DNA of 64,000 nucleotides from Lachnospiraceae bacterium. GTDB taxonomy: Bacteria; Bacillota; Clostridia; Lachnospirales; Lachnospiraceae. Where the stretch lies: assembly GCA_017527205.1 (NCBI GenBank), contig JAFXQK010000018.1, positions 1 to 64,000 of the forward strand. The letters are read 5' to 3'. Shown in pieces: positions 16,280 through 25,079 of this stretch. The notes under the pieces are model-generated. The model worked only from the letters and a program-made list of their open reading frames with translations. It did no database searches and was not told the origin of the DNA. The number at the start of each line of letters is the position of its first letter. The stretch's first letter is position 1. A program made the position numbers and the translations under genes.

Positions 16280-17875
16280 ATGGCTATGATGGAAAGACCT
16301 AACGTCACCGTGCTTCCTGACGGGGGGAAATACTGGGAGTACAAGTTTGAGATGTTTTATTTGAAAACTTATATTCCGGCGACGGACATTGATGGTGAGG
16401 TGAACAATTATACGTTCCGGGCACCGATGCTGACCATTCTTGAGGAAAAGAAGCAGAGCATGGAAGAGGCGATAGCTTTCGCGAAGACCAGTGGACTTTC
16501 TGAAGTTGCGTCCGCGGTGGACGGCGGCATTTACTTTATCTATCCTACGGCAGAGGATGGCTGGAAGAGCCAGACGCAGGAGCTGTATGCAGCAGTGATT
16601 GCAGAATTTAAGATGAATCCTTTTTACAAGGACGGCATCGTGGAGATCACTGACTTTTTCACGAGGGAGTTCAAGGGATATTTTGTCCGTGGCGCGATTT
16701 TCCGTGCGGATCTATACGGCTTTGGGGAATCCGCTGATTACATTGCAAGGAACCTCTTAAAGACGGTTCAGGGCGAATATCTGTGGGGACCCGGAGAGAT
16801 AACGCCGGCCTGTGTATCCATGGAGAGATTGAGCGTTATCCCGGCACCTGAGCGCAAGGACATTGGCGTGATCAGCGTCGGCAACTCCGAGGCGGTTAAT
16901 GCAGGTTTTGCTGGCTGTGAGAATCTTCTGATCAAGGATCAGGCAGATTATCAGGCAGACTTTAAGGGATTTGTTCGCAAGTTTAAGATGTGGTGTGGCA
17001 ACATGGAAATCGAACCTGATTTCGAAGCACTTGACATGACGGAAGAAGCTGGCTGCGTAGTCGTGAAGACCGCTCCTGAAAACCATGGAAGATATAAGGA
17101 TACGAAGGAGCATAAGGTTGGCTATTTCGCCTATTATAACAACAATGCATTTGACAATGGTCCGGCGCCGCTCCTCATGGGCTTCCATGGCGGCGGAGAT
17201 TCCTCCATGTTCCTGACCTTCGTGTCCGGCTGGTGGGAGATTTGTCACAGATATGGGTTCCTTTACGTTGCCATTGACAATCATCAGGACGTACCTGCGG
17301 CAGAGGCCGTACAGGTGATTGAAGCGGTAAAGCAGCGCTATCATGTTGATGAGCACAGAATTTATGCAACCGGCTTTTCCATGGGCAGTGGCAAGACCTG
17401 GGACATGTTCCAGGAGTTCCCGTCCCTGTTTGCCGGCCTTGCGCCCGCAAGCGCACTGTTCCCCGTAAAGAACAACATGTTCGGAAAGTCCATTGACGAC
17501 GGCATTAACATGGACGTGCCCGTGGCACTGTTCTATTCCGGCGGTGAAAAGTCTCATCTTCCCGAGCTTCCCTTCCAGGCAGAGCAGGGCATTGAACGTG
17601 TGCAGTATGCCGCACGGGTGAATCAGTGCAAATGCAAGTTTGACGTATCCTTTGCCGACAGGGACAAGTGGGAGGATCCCATTTATGGCGTACCTGGAGA
17701 TCGCGTGGAGGTGCTTCATGACGAAAGCCGTGGAAGTGATCTGACGATTCGCTATTATGACAGTGAGGACGGCGTTTGCAGAACGGCATTTGCAAGCATC
17801 AGCGGTCAGGTACATGAGTGTCGTCACCATACTAATGAGGCGGCATGGAACTTTATTTCCAAGTTTACCAGATAA
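16280..17875 (+). CDS. Alpha/beta-hydrolase, PHB depolymerase/esterase-like
   Basis: A 531-residue protein with no signal peptide. The C-terminal half (about 280-531) is an alpha/beta-hydrolase: oxyanion region MGFHGGGDSSMFL (about 301-313), nucleophile elbow YATGFSMGSG with Ser367, and the arrangement of polyhydroxybutyrate-depolymerase-like or feruloyl-esterase-like enzymes. The N-terminal 270 residues are a separate region I do not recognise. Activity on a carboxylic ester is likely; the substrate is not visible. ATG 16280 follows CAAGGAGGAATTTCTT, a strong ribosome site, while the frame upstream overlaps the promoter. The Nudix gene begins 38 bases after the stop. Confidence 0.75.
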   Translation: MAMMERPNVTVLPDGGKYWEYKFEMFYLKTYIPATDIDGEVNNYTFRAPMLTILEEKKQSMEEAIAFAKTSGLSEVASAVDGGIYFIYPTAEDGWKSQTQELYAAVIAEFKMNPFYKDGIVEITDFFTREFKGYFVRGAIFRADLYGFGESADYIARNLLKTVQGEYLWGPGEITPACVSMERLSVIPAPERKDIGVISVGNSEAVNAGFAGCENLLIKDQADYQADFKGFVRKFKMWCGNMEIEPDFEALDMTEEAGCVVVKTAPENHGRYKDTKEHKVGYFAYYNNNAFDNGPAPLLMGFHGGGDSSMFLTFVSGWWEICHRYGFLYVAIDNHQDVPAAEAVQVIEAVKQRYHVDEHRIYATGFSMGSGKTWDMFQEFPSLFAGLAPASALFPVKNNMFGKSIDDGINMDVPVALFYSGGEKSHLPELPFQAEQGIERVQYAARVNQCKCKFDVSFADRDKWEDPIYGVPGDRVEVLHDESRGSDLTIRYYDSEDGVCRTAFASISGQVHECRHHTNEAAWNFISKFTR

Positions 17876-17913
17876 AAAGCTTCGGAGATAAGAACGTAGG
17901 AGAGGAACCTGAC

Positions 17914-18378
17914 ATGAGTAATTACATTATGGACCTGCGACAGTTTGTGGGTCATAGGCCACTGCTGCAATGCGCAGGCAGCATTATCATCGAGAACGAA
18001 AAGGGTCAAATTCTTTTAGGGAGAAGAACGGACAATCACCTTTGGGGATATGCGGGCGGAAGCGTGGAGCTGACGGAAACCGTGGAAGAATGCGCGAAGC
18101 GAGAGCTCTTTGAGGAGATGGGGCTTGAAGTAGATTCCATGGAGTTTTTCATGGTGAATTCCGGTCCTGAGGCGCATTATATTTATCCCAATGGTGATGA
18201 GGTGTACAATGTCGAGATCATATACCTCTCAAAGGATTATCGCGGAACGCCAAAGCGTCAGGAAGAGGAGATTGAAGAGCTGCGATTTTTTGAACCAAGC
18301 GAACTTACCATGGATATGATCTCCCCGCCGATTCGACCCGTGTTCAAGAAATATTTGGAACAAAAGGGACTTTCCTAA
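17914..18378 (+). CDS. Nudix hydrolase
   Basis: A 154-residue Nudix-domain protein. The Nudix box is complete: GGSVELTETVEECAKRELFE followed by EMGL, fitting Gx5Ex7REUxEExGU. It would hydrolyse a nucleoside diphosphate linked to another moiety using a divalent metal. An approach strand GQILLGRRTDNHLWGYAGG precedes the box, as in ADP-ribose/MutT-like members. The ATG at 17914 is preceded by AGGAGAGG; the longer frame overlaps the esterase end. A strong terminator follows. Confidence 0.88.
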   Translation: MSNYIMDLRQFVGHRPLLQCAGSIIIENEKGQILLGRRTDNHLWGYAGGSVELTETVEECAKRELFEEMGLEVDSMEFFMVNSGPEAHYIYPNGDEVYNVEIIYLSKDYRGTPKRQEEEIEELRFFEPSELTMDMISPPIRPVFKKYLEQKGLS

Positions 18379-18389
18379 TTGGATTTTTC

Positions 18390-18426
18390 AGCAATACCCT
18401 CTTGCACGGAGGGTATTGCTTTTTTT
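18390..18426 (+). terminator. Rho-independent terminator
   Basis: Perfect 12-pair stem AGCAATACCCTC / GAGGGTATTGCT, 7-base loop, then TTTTTT, after the Nudix gene. Confidence 0.92.
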
Positions 18427-18535
18427 GATGGAATGGTTTAATATATATGGGTCTATATTTCGGAAGAAAGCTGAAAAATGGAGCCATGCGAAATATGACA
18501 AAGTAAATCAAACGATGAGATCAGGGAGGAAAAAC

Positions 18536-18997
18536 ATGGGAGCAATTTATTATGGAACAAGAACATTTTCAAAGCATATGGGGTATTTTGGCCCGAAGCA
18601 GGAGTGCGATAACTGCCATAGAACCTATCAGAAGGCAATTGTAAGATTTAAGTCTTGGTTTCATATTGATTATATTCCATTGATTCCTACGAAGACACAG
18701 TATTTTAAGTCCTGCCCCATTTGCGGCGCAGGCTTTGAACTGAGAAAGCAGGATGCAAAGACGGAGATGCAAAATACCGGCGACGGCGCAGCACAGATTT
18801 TAGAGCCTCATGCAAAGCATATCATGGCAAATAAGCCCAAGGGTCTGATGGCGACCGACAATAGCTATGAGCTTTGGCTGAAGGACGGAAATTCCGGTGA
18901 GGACATTTGCATCGCAAGTGAGATTTCCAAGGAAGACATTAAGAGATTCAAAAAGGAGCGGGGCTGGAAGAAGGTCCCCATGGAAAAGGTGGAGTAA
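18536..18997 (+). CDS. Zinc-ribbon protein of unknown role
   Basis: A 153-residue soluble protein. Residues 20-66 hold a split zinc ribbon, CDNC (24-27) and CPIC (60-63), separated by a hydrophobic stretch with WFHIDYIPLIPT. I recognise this arrangement from small zinc-ribbon proteins of unknown function in clostridia. The C-terminal half is charged and lysine-rich (EDIKRFKKERGWKKVP). ATG 18536 is used because AGGGAGGAAAAAC precedes it. hisS begins 53 bases after the stop. Confidence 0.65.
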   Translation: MGAIYYGTRTFSKHMGYFGPKQECDNCHRTYQKAIVRFKSWFHIDYIPLIPTKTQYFKSCPICGAGFELRKQDAKTEMQNTGDGAAQILEPHAKHIMANKPKGLMATDNSYELWLKDGNSGEDICIASEISKEDIKRFKKERGWKKVPMEKVE

Positions 18998-19050
18998 TCG
19001 GCTTGTCGATTAGGTACGTTAATCTGGCGAAGCAGAAAGAGAGAGAATAC

Positions 19051-20316
19051 ATGGCACTTAGTAAAAAGCCCGTGACGGGCATGAAGGATATCTTGCCGGA
19101 GGAGATGCAGATTCGCGATTATGTGATCGGCGTCATTAAAGAAACCTACGGAAAATTCGGATTTACTTCCATTGAGACTCCCTGCGTGGAGAACATTGCC
19201 AACCTGACCAATAAGCAGGGCGGTGATAATGAAAAGCTGATCTTTAAGATTTTAAAACGCGGTGAGAAGCTGAACGTTGCCGAGGCAACGACGGAGGAGG
19301 AAGTGGTAGACGGCGGACTTCGCTATGACCTGACCGTTCCGCTGGTTCGTTATTATTCGAATAATGCGGCAAATCTGCCCTCGCCCTTTAAGGCATTGCA
19401 GATGGGTAACGTATGGCGCGCCGACAGACCCCAGAGAGGTCGCTATCGTCAGTTCATGCAGTGCGACATCGATATCCTTGGCGAGCCCTCAAATCTTGCA
19501 GAGATCGAGCTGATCTTAGCCACGACGACCACGATCAGCAAGCTGGGCTTTAGGAATTTCCAGATTCGCATCAATGATCGTCGAATCCTGAAGGCAATGG
19601 CGAGCTATGCCGGCTTTAGGGAAGAGGATTATGATGGCGTATTCATCACGCTGGATAAGATGGATAAGATCGGCGTGGACGGCGTAATGGCGGAGCTCCT
19701 TGAGAAGGGTTATGGCGATGAGGCGCAGTGCAAGAAGTATCTGGATCTCTTTACGGAGATTCAGGAGGCGAAGGACGGCATTGCATGCCTGATGGAGCGG
19801 CTTGGAGACTTCCTTGACGCAGCCGTGATGGCATCCTTCCGTGAGATCGTCGACAGCGTTAAGGCAACGCAGGCGGATACCTTTGAACTGGTATTTGATC
19901 CGACGCTGGTGCGTGGCATGAGCTATTATACGGGAACCATTTTCGAGATCGCGATGCCCGAGTTCGGCGGAAGCTGTGGCGGCGGCGGAAGATATGACAA
20001 AATGGTTGGGAAGTTTACGGGTCAGGATGTTCCTGCCTGCGGATTTTCCATTGGATTTGAGCGAATTGTTCTGCTCCTTATGGAGAGCGGCTTCAAGGTG
20101 CCTACCGCACCCGCGAAGGTTGCTTATCTTGTTGAGAAGGGCGTGGCAGGCGAGAAGCTCTGTGAGGTCATTGCAAAGGCCCAGGCTGAGAGAGCAAATG
20201 GCAAACAAGTCCTTGTTGCACGCATGAATAAGAACAAAAAGTTCCAGAAAGATCAACTTCAAGCTGAAGGATATGCAGAATTTGAAGAATTTTACAAAGA
20301 AGAACTAAAGTACTAA
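19051..20316 (+). CDS. hisS: Histidyl-tRNA synthetase
   Basis: A 421-residue class II aminoacyl-tRNA synthetase that charges tRNA-His. Motif 1 region GMKDILPEEM; motif 2 with WRADRPQRGRYRQFMQCDID; the histidine-specific block LVRGMSYYTGTIFEI and GGGRYDKMVG; motif 3 ACGFSIGFERI; and the C-terminal anticodon-binding domain from about residue 335. The ATG at 19051 gives the usual N-terminus (ALSKKPVTGMKDILP); an upstream in-frame start would add 16 unconserved residues. No T-box leader is visible before it. It is followed by hairpin element E and then aspS, a common hisS-aspS pairing. Confidence 0.96.
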   Translation: MALSKKPVTGMKDILPEEMQIRDYVIGVIKETYGKFGFTSIETPCVENIANLTNKQGGDNEKLIFKILKRGEKLNVAEATTEEEVVDGGLRYDLTVPLVRYYSNNAANLPSPFKALQMGNVWRADRPQRGRYRQFMQCDIDILGEPSNLAEIELILATTTTISKLGFRNFQIRINDRRILKAMASYAGFREEDYDGVFITLDKMDKIGVDGVMAELLEKGYGDEAQCKKYLDLFTEIQEAKDGIACLMERLGDFLDAAVMASFREIVDSVKATQADTFELVFDPTLVRGMSYYTGTIFEIAMPEFGGSCGGGGRYDKMVGKFTGQDVPACGFSIGFERIVLLLMESGFKVPTAPAKVAYLVEKGVAGEKLCEVIAKAQAERANGKQVLVARMNKNKKFQKDQLQAEGYAEFEEFYKEELKY

Positions 20317-20358
20317 ACTCTAAAACTATTATTGTAATTAAGTATGGAGACATGTTAC

Positions 20359-20534
20359 CTCGAGGGGGAGGTTTGACAGTCTTACTCAGGCATGTGTCCC
20401 AAGCGTCAGTGCTTAGTTGACGTATGCGGATAAAGCCAATGCATTTTATGGATTCATCCAGCGGCAACTTAGTATCGATACGCTGGATCCATGGCGAGAG
20501 CAGGCCTAAGAAGACTGCCAAACCGAACCCCGAG
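20359..20534 (+). repeat. Long hairpin element E (intergenic hairpin family)
   Basis: The outer arms CTCGAGGGGGAGGTTTGACAG and ..AAACCGAACCCCGAG pair, and the stem continues through TCTTACTCAGGC / GGCCTAAGAAGA. An additional TATGG / CCATA pair at 20343 and 20535 extends the base. The inner stem has AGCGTCAGTGCTTAGTTG facing CAACTTAGTATCGATACGCT, with CTTAG on both arms (20412-20416, 20468-20472). On the 3' side a small hairpin GC-GAGA-GC (20494-20501) has a GNRA loop. About 50 bases of each arm align closely with element D. Position: between hisS and aspS, + orientation. I see no T-box features. Confidence 0.85.
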
Positions 20535-20562
20535 CCATATTATTAGAAAGAGGACGTGAGTT

Positions 20563-22356
20563 ATGGCAGAGTCAATGAAGGGTTTGAAGAGGACTTGCCG
20601 CTGCGCGGAGCTTTCCGTTGCAAACGTAGGCGAGGACGTTACCGTAATGGGCTGGGTACAAAAGCAGAGAAACAAGGGAGGCTTGATCTTTGTGGATCTG
20701 CGTGACCGTTCCGGCATTTTGCAGGTACTGTTTGAGGAAGAGACCTGCGGAAGCGAAGCCTTTGAAAAGGCGGCAAGACTGCGCAGTGAATTTGTTGTGG
20801 CAGTTGTTGGTACGGTGGTACACAGAAACAGCGACGTGAACGAGAAGATGGCTACAGGTGCCATCGAGGTGCGTGCAACGGAGGTTCGCATTCTGTCCGA
20901 GGCACAGACGCCGCCCTTCCCCATTGAGGCTGATTCCAAGACCAAGGAAGAGCTGAGATTAAAATATCGCTATCTGGATCTGAGAAGACCAGACATCCAA
21001 AAGAACCTGATTCTTCGCAGCAAGATTGCAACGACGATTCGTGCGTTCCTTGCAAATGAGGGCTTCCTGGAGATCGAAACCCCGATTCTGAATAAGTCGA
21101 CGCCCGAAGGCGCGAGAGACTATCTGGTACCGAGCCGCGTGCATCCCGGAACCTTTTATGCACTGCCTCAGTCCCCGCAGATTTTCAAGCAGCTTTTGAT
21201 GTGCTCCGGCTATGATCGTTATTTCCAGATCGCAAAGTGCTTCCGTGATGAAGATCTTCGTGCTGACCGTCAGCCTGAGTTTACGCAGGTGGACCTTGAG
21301 ATGAGCTTTGTGACGGAAGAGGACGTCATGGACGCGACGGAGCGCATGGTAGCGAAGGTTTGCAAGGAAGCCATCGGTCTTGACATAGAGCTTCCCTTAA
21401 AGCGCATGACCTGGAACGAAGCCATGAACCGCTTCGGCTCTGATAAGCCGGATACCCGTTTTGGCCTGGAGCTGAAGGATGTCTCCGAGGTCGTAAGGAA
21501 CTGTGGCTTTGGCGTGTTCTCCGGTGCCGTGGCAAATGGTGGCAGCGTTCGCGGAATTAATGTCAAGGGACAGGCAGAGATGCCAAGAAAGAAGATCGAC
21601 GCGTTGGTAGAGTTTGCCAAGGGCTATGGCGTAAAGGGTCTGGCATACCTTGCCGTTTTACCTGACGGAACCTATAAATCCTCCTTTGTAAAATTCATGA
21701 GCGAGGAGGAGATAAAGACATTGGTTGAGGCCATGGAGGGACAGGCAGGAGACCTGCTGCTGTTCGCTGCTGACCGTTTGAAGATCGTTTGGAACGTACT
21801 TGGCGCGCTTCGCTGTGAGCTGGCAAAGCAGCTGGGTCTGATTGATGATAATAAGTTCAATTTCCTTTGGGTGACGGAGTTCCCTCAGTTTGAGTGGAGC
21901 GATGAGGAGGAAAGGTTTGTTGCCATGCATCATCCCTTCACCATGCCCATGGAGGAGGATCTTCCGATGCTGGAGAGCAACCCCGGTGCCGTTCGCGCAA
22001 AGGCGTATGACATTGTATTAAACGGCGTGGAGCTTGGCGGCGGCAGCGTTCGTATTTTCCAGGATGACGTACAGGAGAGAATGTTCCGTGCATTAGGATT
22101 TACCAACGAGAAGGCACATGAGCAGTTCGGATTCCTTCTGGATGCCTTTAAGTATGGCGTTCCGCCTCATGCTGGCCTGGCCATTGGTTTGGATCGTTTC
22201 GTCATGCTGCTTGTCAAGGCAGAAAGCATTCGTGAGGTGATTGCGTTCCCGAAGGTCAAGGATGCGTCCTGTCTTATGAGCGAGTGCCCGAACGTTGTGG
22301 ATCCAGCACAGCTGAAGGAGCTTTGCCTGGAGGTTGTTTCAGATAAGGAGTCATAA
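20563..22356 (+). CDS. aspS: Aspartyl-tRNA synthetase
   Basis: A 597-residue bacterial-type AspRS. The N-terminal OB-fold binds the anticodon ([26 protein letters not shown]), followed by the class II catalytic core (motif 2 [16 protein letters not shown], motif 3 [13 protein letters not shown]) with the bacterial GAD insertion in the middle (about 290-420). Length is as expected for the family. Whether it is discriminating (Asp only) or also charges tRNA-Asn cannot be settled by eye. It follows element E, and the phosphopantetheinyl transferase gene starts 6 bases after its stop. Confidence 0.96.
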   Translation: MAESMKGLKRTCRCAELSVANVGEDVTVMGWVQKQRNKGGLIFVDLRDRSGILQVLFEEETCGSEAFEKAARLRSEFVVAVVGTVVHRNSDVNEKMATGAIEVRATEVRILSEAQTPPFPIEADSKTKEELRLKYRYLDLRRPDIQKNLILRSKIATTIRAFLANEGFLEIETPILNKSTPEGARDYLVPSRVHPGTFYALPQSPQIFKQLLMCSGYDRYFQIAKCFRDEDLRADRQPEFTQVDLEMSFVTEEDVMDATERMVAKVCKEAIGLDIELPLKRMTWNEAMNRFGSDKPDTRFGLELKDVSEVVRNCGFGVFSGAVANGGSVRGINVKGQAEMPRKKIDALVEFAKGYGVKGLAYLAVLPDGTYKSSFVKFMSEEEIKTLVEAMEGQAGDLLLFAADRLKIVWNVLGALRCELAKQLGLIDDNKFNFLWVTEFPQFEWSDEEERFVAMHHPFTMPMEEDLPMLESNPGAVRAKAYDIVLNGVELGGGSVRIFQDDVQERMFRALGFTNEKAHEQFGFLLDAFKYGVPPHAGLAIGLDRFVMLLVKAESIREVIAFPKVKDASCLMSECPNVVDPAQLKELCLEVVSDKES

Positions 22357-22362
22357 AAACAT

Positions 22363-23235
22363 ATGTGGGAAGCTTGCTATTTTCTGGACGTAAGCAGTCT
22401 GGAATTCCTTCCTGAGGAGAGAGCCGAAGGCGGGAAACATACGGAAGGACGGGAATCGTCAGAAGAGCAAGTGACCTTGCAGAAACTTAAGGCGCTTCTG
22501 GATGAGGAGCGCCTTTCTAAATATCAAGAAATTCAAAACAAAAAGGTTGCCGGAGCTTCCTTGGGAGCGGGACTCCTTCTTCGACTGGCGGCCACCGAAT
22601 TAAAAAGCAACTGCCAAGTTTTCTCCGAAAAAAACGGTGCCCCCATAAGAGACGTGGGTTGCTGCTTGCGGGAGGAAAAAGGCCGGCGGAAGAGGGAGTC
22701 AAAAGGTATGGAGGATGCTTTGGGGCCGCTTGGCGAAAACCTGAGAATTCTTTCGCCGGAGGACGTCCTTGTGCGTATGAGGCACTTACCTGTAGAGCAT
22801 CAGCAAGCGCTGCACTATCGTTATGGAAAGAATGGAAAGCCATATTGGGTGGAGCTGCCCTATTATTTTAGCCTCTCACATTCAGGCGATCTGGTTGCCC
22901 TTGCCGTTTCGGGGCAGGAGATTGGGTTGGACGTTCAGAAGGTGACGGGAACGGATTGGAAGAAGCTGGCAGGGCGCTTTTTCGCGCAAGAGGAACAAAG
23001 GGAGCTTGAGAAGCTTTGTGAGATTTCGGAAGAATTGGGCCGAAAAGAATTTTTCAGGCTGTGGTGTCAGAAGGAAAGCTATGGCAAGATGACGGGAGAG
23101 GGGCTGCTCCCCTATCTGCAAAAAAAGGTGACGGCCTTTGAAAACGCAGTGTTTTTGGAAAAAGAGCTTGAATTAGGTGGCAATGGGTATTTTTTCGCCC
23201 TTTGTAAGGGTAGAGTAAACGGGAGAGAAAAATGA
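22363..23235 (+). CDS. 4'-phosphopantetheinyl transferase, Sfp type
   Basis: A 290-residue protein that would transfer phosphopantetheine from CoA to carrier proteins. The family motifs are visible in the second half: RYGKNGKPYW, YFSLSHSGDLVALAVS, IGLDVQKV, and the Mg/CoA motif FFRLWCQKESYGKMTGEGL (FxxxWCxKES). The N-terminal part contains two charged, lineage-specific insertions (about 18-40 and 95-130) that make it longer than the usual 230 residues. No acyl-carrier-dependent synthase lies nearby. ATG 22363 has AAGGAGT upstream within the aspS end. Its stop overlaps the start of the first ABC exporter subunit by 4 bases, an unusual but clear coupling. Confidence 0.85.
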   Translation: MWEACYFLDVSSLEFLPEERAEGGKHTEGRESSEEQVTLQKLKALLDEERLSKYQEIQNKKVAGASLGAGLLLRLAATELKSNCQVFSEKNGAPIRDVGCCLREEKGRRKRESKGMEDALGPLGENLRILSPEDVLVRMRHLPVEHQQALHYRYGKNGKPYWVELPYYFSLSHSGDLVALAVSGQEIGLDVQKVTGTDWKKLAGRFFAQEEQRELEKLCEISEELGRKEFFRLWCQKESYGKMTGEGLLPYLQKKVTAFENAVFLEKELELGGNGYFFALCKGRVNGREK

Positions 23236-25079
23236 AGCGTTTATTAGTTTACTTAAAAGCATATCGAAAGGAGTGCGTGATCGCACCGCTTTTTAAGCTG
23301 TTGGAGGCGGCATTTGAATTGCTGGTGCCTATGGTCGTGGCAAAGATCATCGACGTCGGCATTGTAAATTCTGACGGGCCATATGTATTGAAAATGGGCT
23401 TTTGCATGATTGCACTCGCCATCGTGGGACTCTCTTGCTCCGTGACGGCACAGTTTTTTGCGGCAAAGGCTGCCGTAGGATTTTCCAGTAAATTACGCGA
23501 GGTGCTGTTTAGTCACGTAGAGGATTTAAGCTTTACGAACATGGATCTTGCAGGAACCTCGACCATGATCACGCGAATGACAAGTGACGTCAATCAGGTG
23601 CAGTCTGGCGTGAACATGACGCTTCGTCTGTTCCTGCGTTCACCGATCATCGTTTTTGGCGCCATGATCATGGCTTTTATCATTGACGTCAAAATGGCAT
23701 TGATTTTCGTGGTGGCGATCCCGATTCTTGCCATTGTCGTTTTCGGTATCATGCTGATCACCATGCCATTATACAAAAAGGTGCAAAGCGGTCTTGACAA
23801 GGTCCTTGGAATTACGAGAGAGAACCTGACGGGTGTTCGCGTCATACGTGCCTTCCATCAGGAGGAGACGGAGAATGCAAGGTTTCAGGAGAGTAATCAG
23901 GCGCTCACTGCCATGCAAAAATTCGTGGGAAAAATCAGTGCCTGCATGAATCCTGTGACCTACGTGATTGTAAATGCGGCCATCATGCTGCTGATTTATA
24001 AAGGGGGCCTTAAGGTACAGGCAGGTGAGCTTTCTCAGGGGCAGGTGATCGCTATTTTGGAATACATGTCCCAGATTTTGGTAGAGCTTGTCAAGCTTGC
24101 CAACCTGATCATTTTGATGACCAAGGCCATGGCCTGTGCTGACAGAGTGGCTGGCGTTTTGGAGATTGGAAAGCAGGAGGATGTACGGACGAAGCCTGAG
24201 ACCGAAGGCCAAAGCGAGAATCAACAGGCAACGAGAAATGCGAGAGACGGGAAGGCGGAAGCTCGGGAAGAGGCGAATTTCGAGACCTATGTCGGTGCAT
24301 CTGCCAAGACGAGGCAGGATGCAGATTATCTTGTATTTGACCATGTTTCCCTAAAATACAGCGGTGCGGGAGAAGAAACTCTGGATGATATTAGCTTTGC
24401 CGTCAGAAAGGGCGATACCATCGGCGTGATCGGTGGTACGGGCTCTGGTAAATCGTCCCTGGTAAACCTGATTCCGAGATTTTATGACTACACGGATGGC
24501 ACCATTTTATTTGATGGAAGGAAGCTGGAAGAATATGATGAGGCGCAGCTGCGAAGACGCATGGGCGTGGTCCCGCAGAAAGCCGTATTATTCAAGGGAA
24601 CCATTCGTTCCAACCTGCTTTGGGGAAAGCCAGACGCAACGGACGAAGAGCTTTGGAGAGCAATTGACCTTGCTCAGGCGCGTGAGGTTGTCGAGGGAAA
24701 AGACGGGAAGCTGGATGCGAAGGTCACACAGAATGGACAGAATTTCTCCGGTGGTCAAAAGCAGCGTCTGACGATTGCAAGAGCCTTGGTTCGAAAGCCC
24801 GAAATCTTGATTTTGGATGACAGCGCCTCTGCGCTGGATTATGCGACGGATGCACGACTTCGCGAGTCCCTGAAAACCATTCAGAAGGAAACAACCACCT
24901 TTATTGTTTCGCAAAGGGCTTCCAGCATTCGTCATGCAGATCAGATCATCGTGCTCGATGATGGCAGGATGGCTGGCATTGGAACGCATGACGAACTTTT
25001 GGAAAACTGCGAGGTTTATCAGGAAATTTATTATTCCCAGTATCCTGAGGAGAGAAAGGGGGCGGTGAGCGTTGGCTAA
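23232..25079 (+). CDS. Heterodimeric ABC exporter, subunit with degenerate ATPase site
   Basis: A 615-residue fused membrane-ATPase subunit. Six membrane helices occupy about 10-310. A highly charged, lineage-specific linker (about 320-365, rich in Glu, Lys, Arg, Gln) then leads to the ATPase domain: Walker A GGTGSGKSS, signature FSGGQKQRLT, Walker B LILDDSASALD. The catalytic Glu after Walker B is replaced by Asp (DD instead of DE), and the H-loop position reads VSQRASS, without the usual His. This is the non-canonical partner seen in TM287/288-like heterodimers. Its stop overlaps the next subunit gene by 8 bases. Substrate unknown. Confidence 0.88.
   Translation: MKRLLVYLKAYRKECVIAPLFKLLEAAFELLVPMVVAKIIDVGIVNSDGPYVLKMGFCMIALAIVGLSCSVTAQFFAAKAAVGFSSKLREVLFSHVEDLSFTNMDLAGTSTMITRMTSDVNQVQSGVNMTLRLFLRSPIIVFGAMIMAFIIDVKMALIFVVAIPILAIVVFGIMLITMPLYKKVQSGLDKVLGITRENLTGVRVIRAFHQEETENARFQESNQALTAMQKFVGKISACMNPVTYVIVNAAIMLLIYKGGLKVQAGELSQGQVIAILEYMSQILVELVKLANLIILMTKAMACADRVAGVLEIGKQEDVRTKPETEGQSENQQATRNARDGKAEAREEANFETYVGASAKTRQDADYLVFDHVSLKYSGAGEETLDDISFAVRKGDTIGVIGGTGSGKSSLVNLIPRFYDYTDGTILFDGRKLEEYDEAQLRRRMGVVPQKAVLFKGTIRSNLLWGKPDATDEELWRAIDLAQAREVVEGKDGKLDAKVTQNGQNFSGGQKQRLTIARALVRKPEILILDDSASALDYATDARLRESLKTIQKETTTFIVSQRASSIRHADQIIVLDDGRMAGIGTHDELLENCEVYQEIYYSQYPEERKGAVSVG

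Noticed and set aside
16757..17830. 357-codon minus-strand frame opposite the esterase
   Set aside because: No ribosome site, and the + strand frame has the catalytic motifs.
20317..20562. Possible T-box leader before aspS
   Set aside because: No specifier loop, no AG-rich T-box sequence and no terminator/antiterminator pair; the region is element E of the hairpin family.
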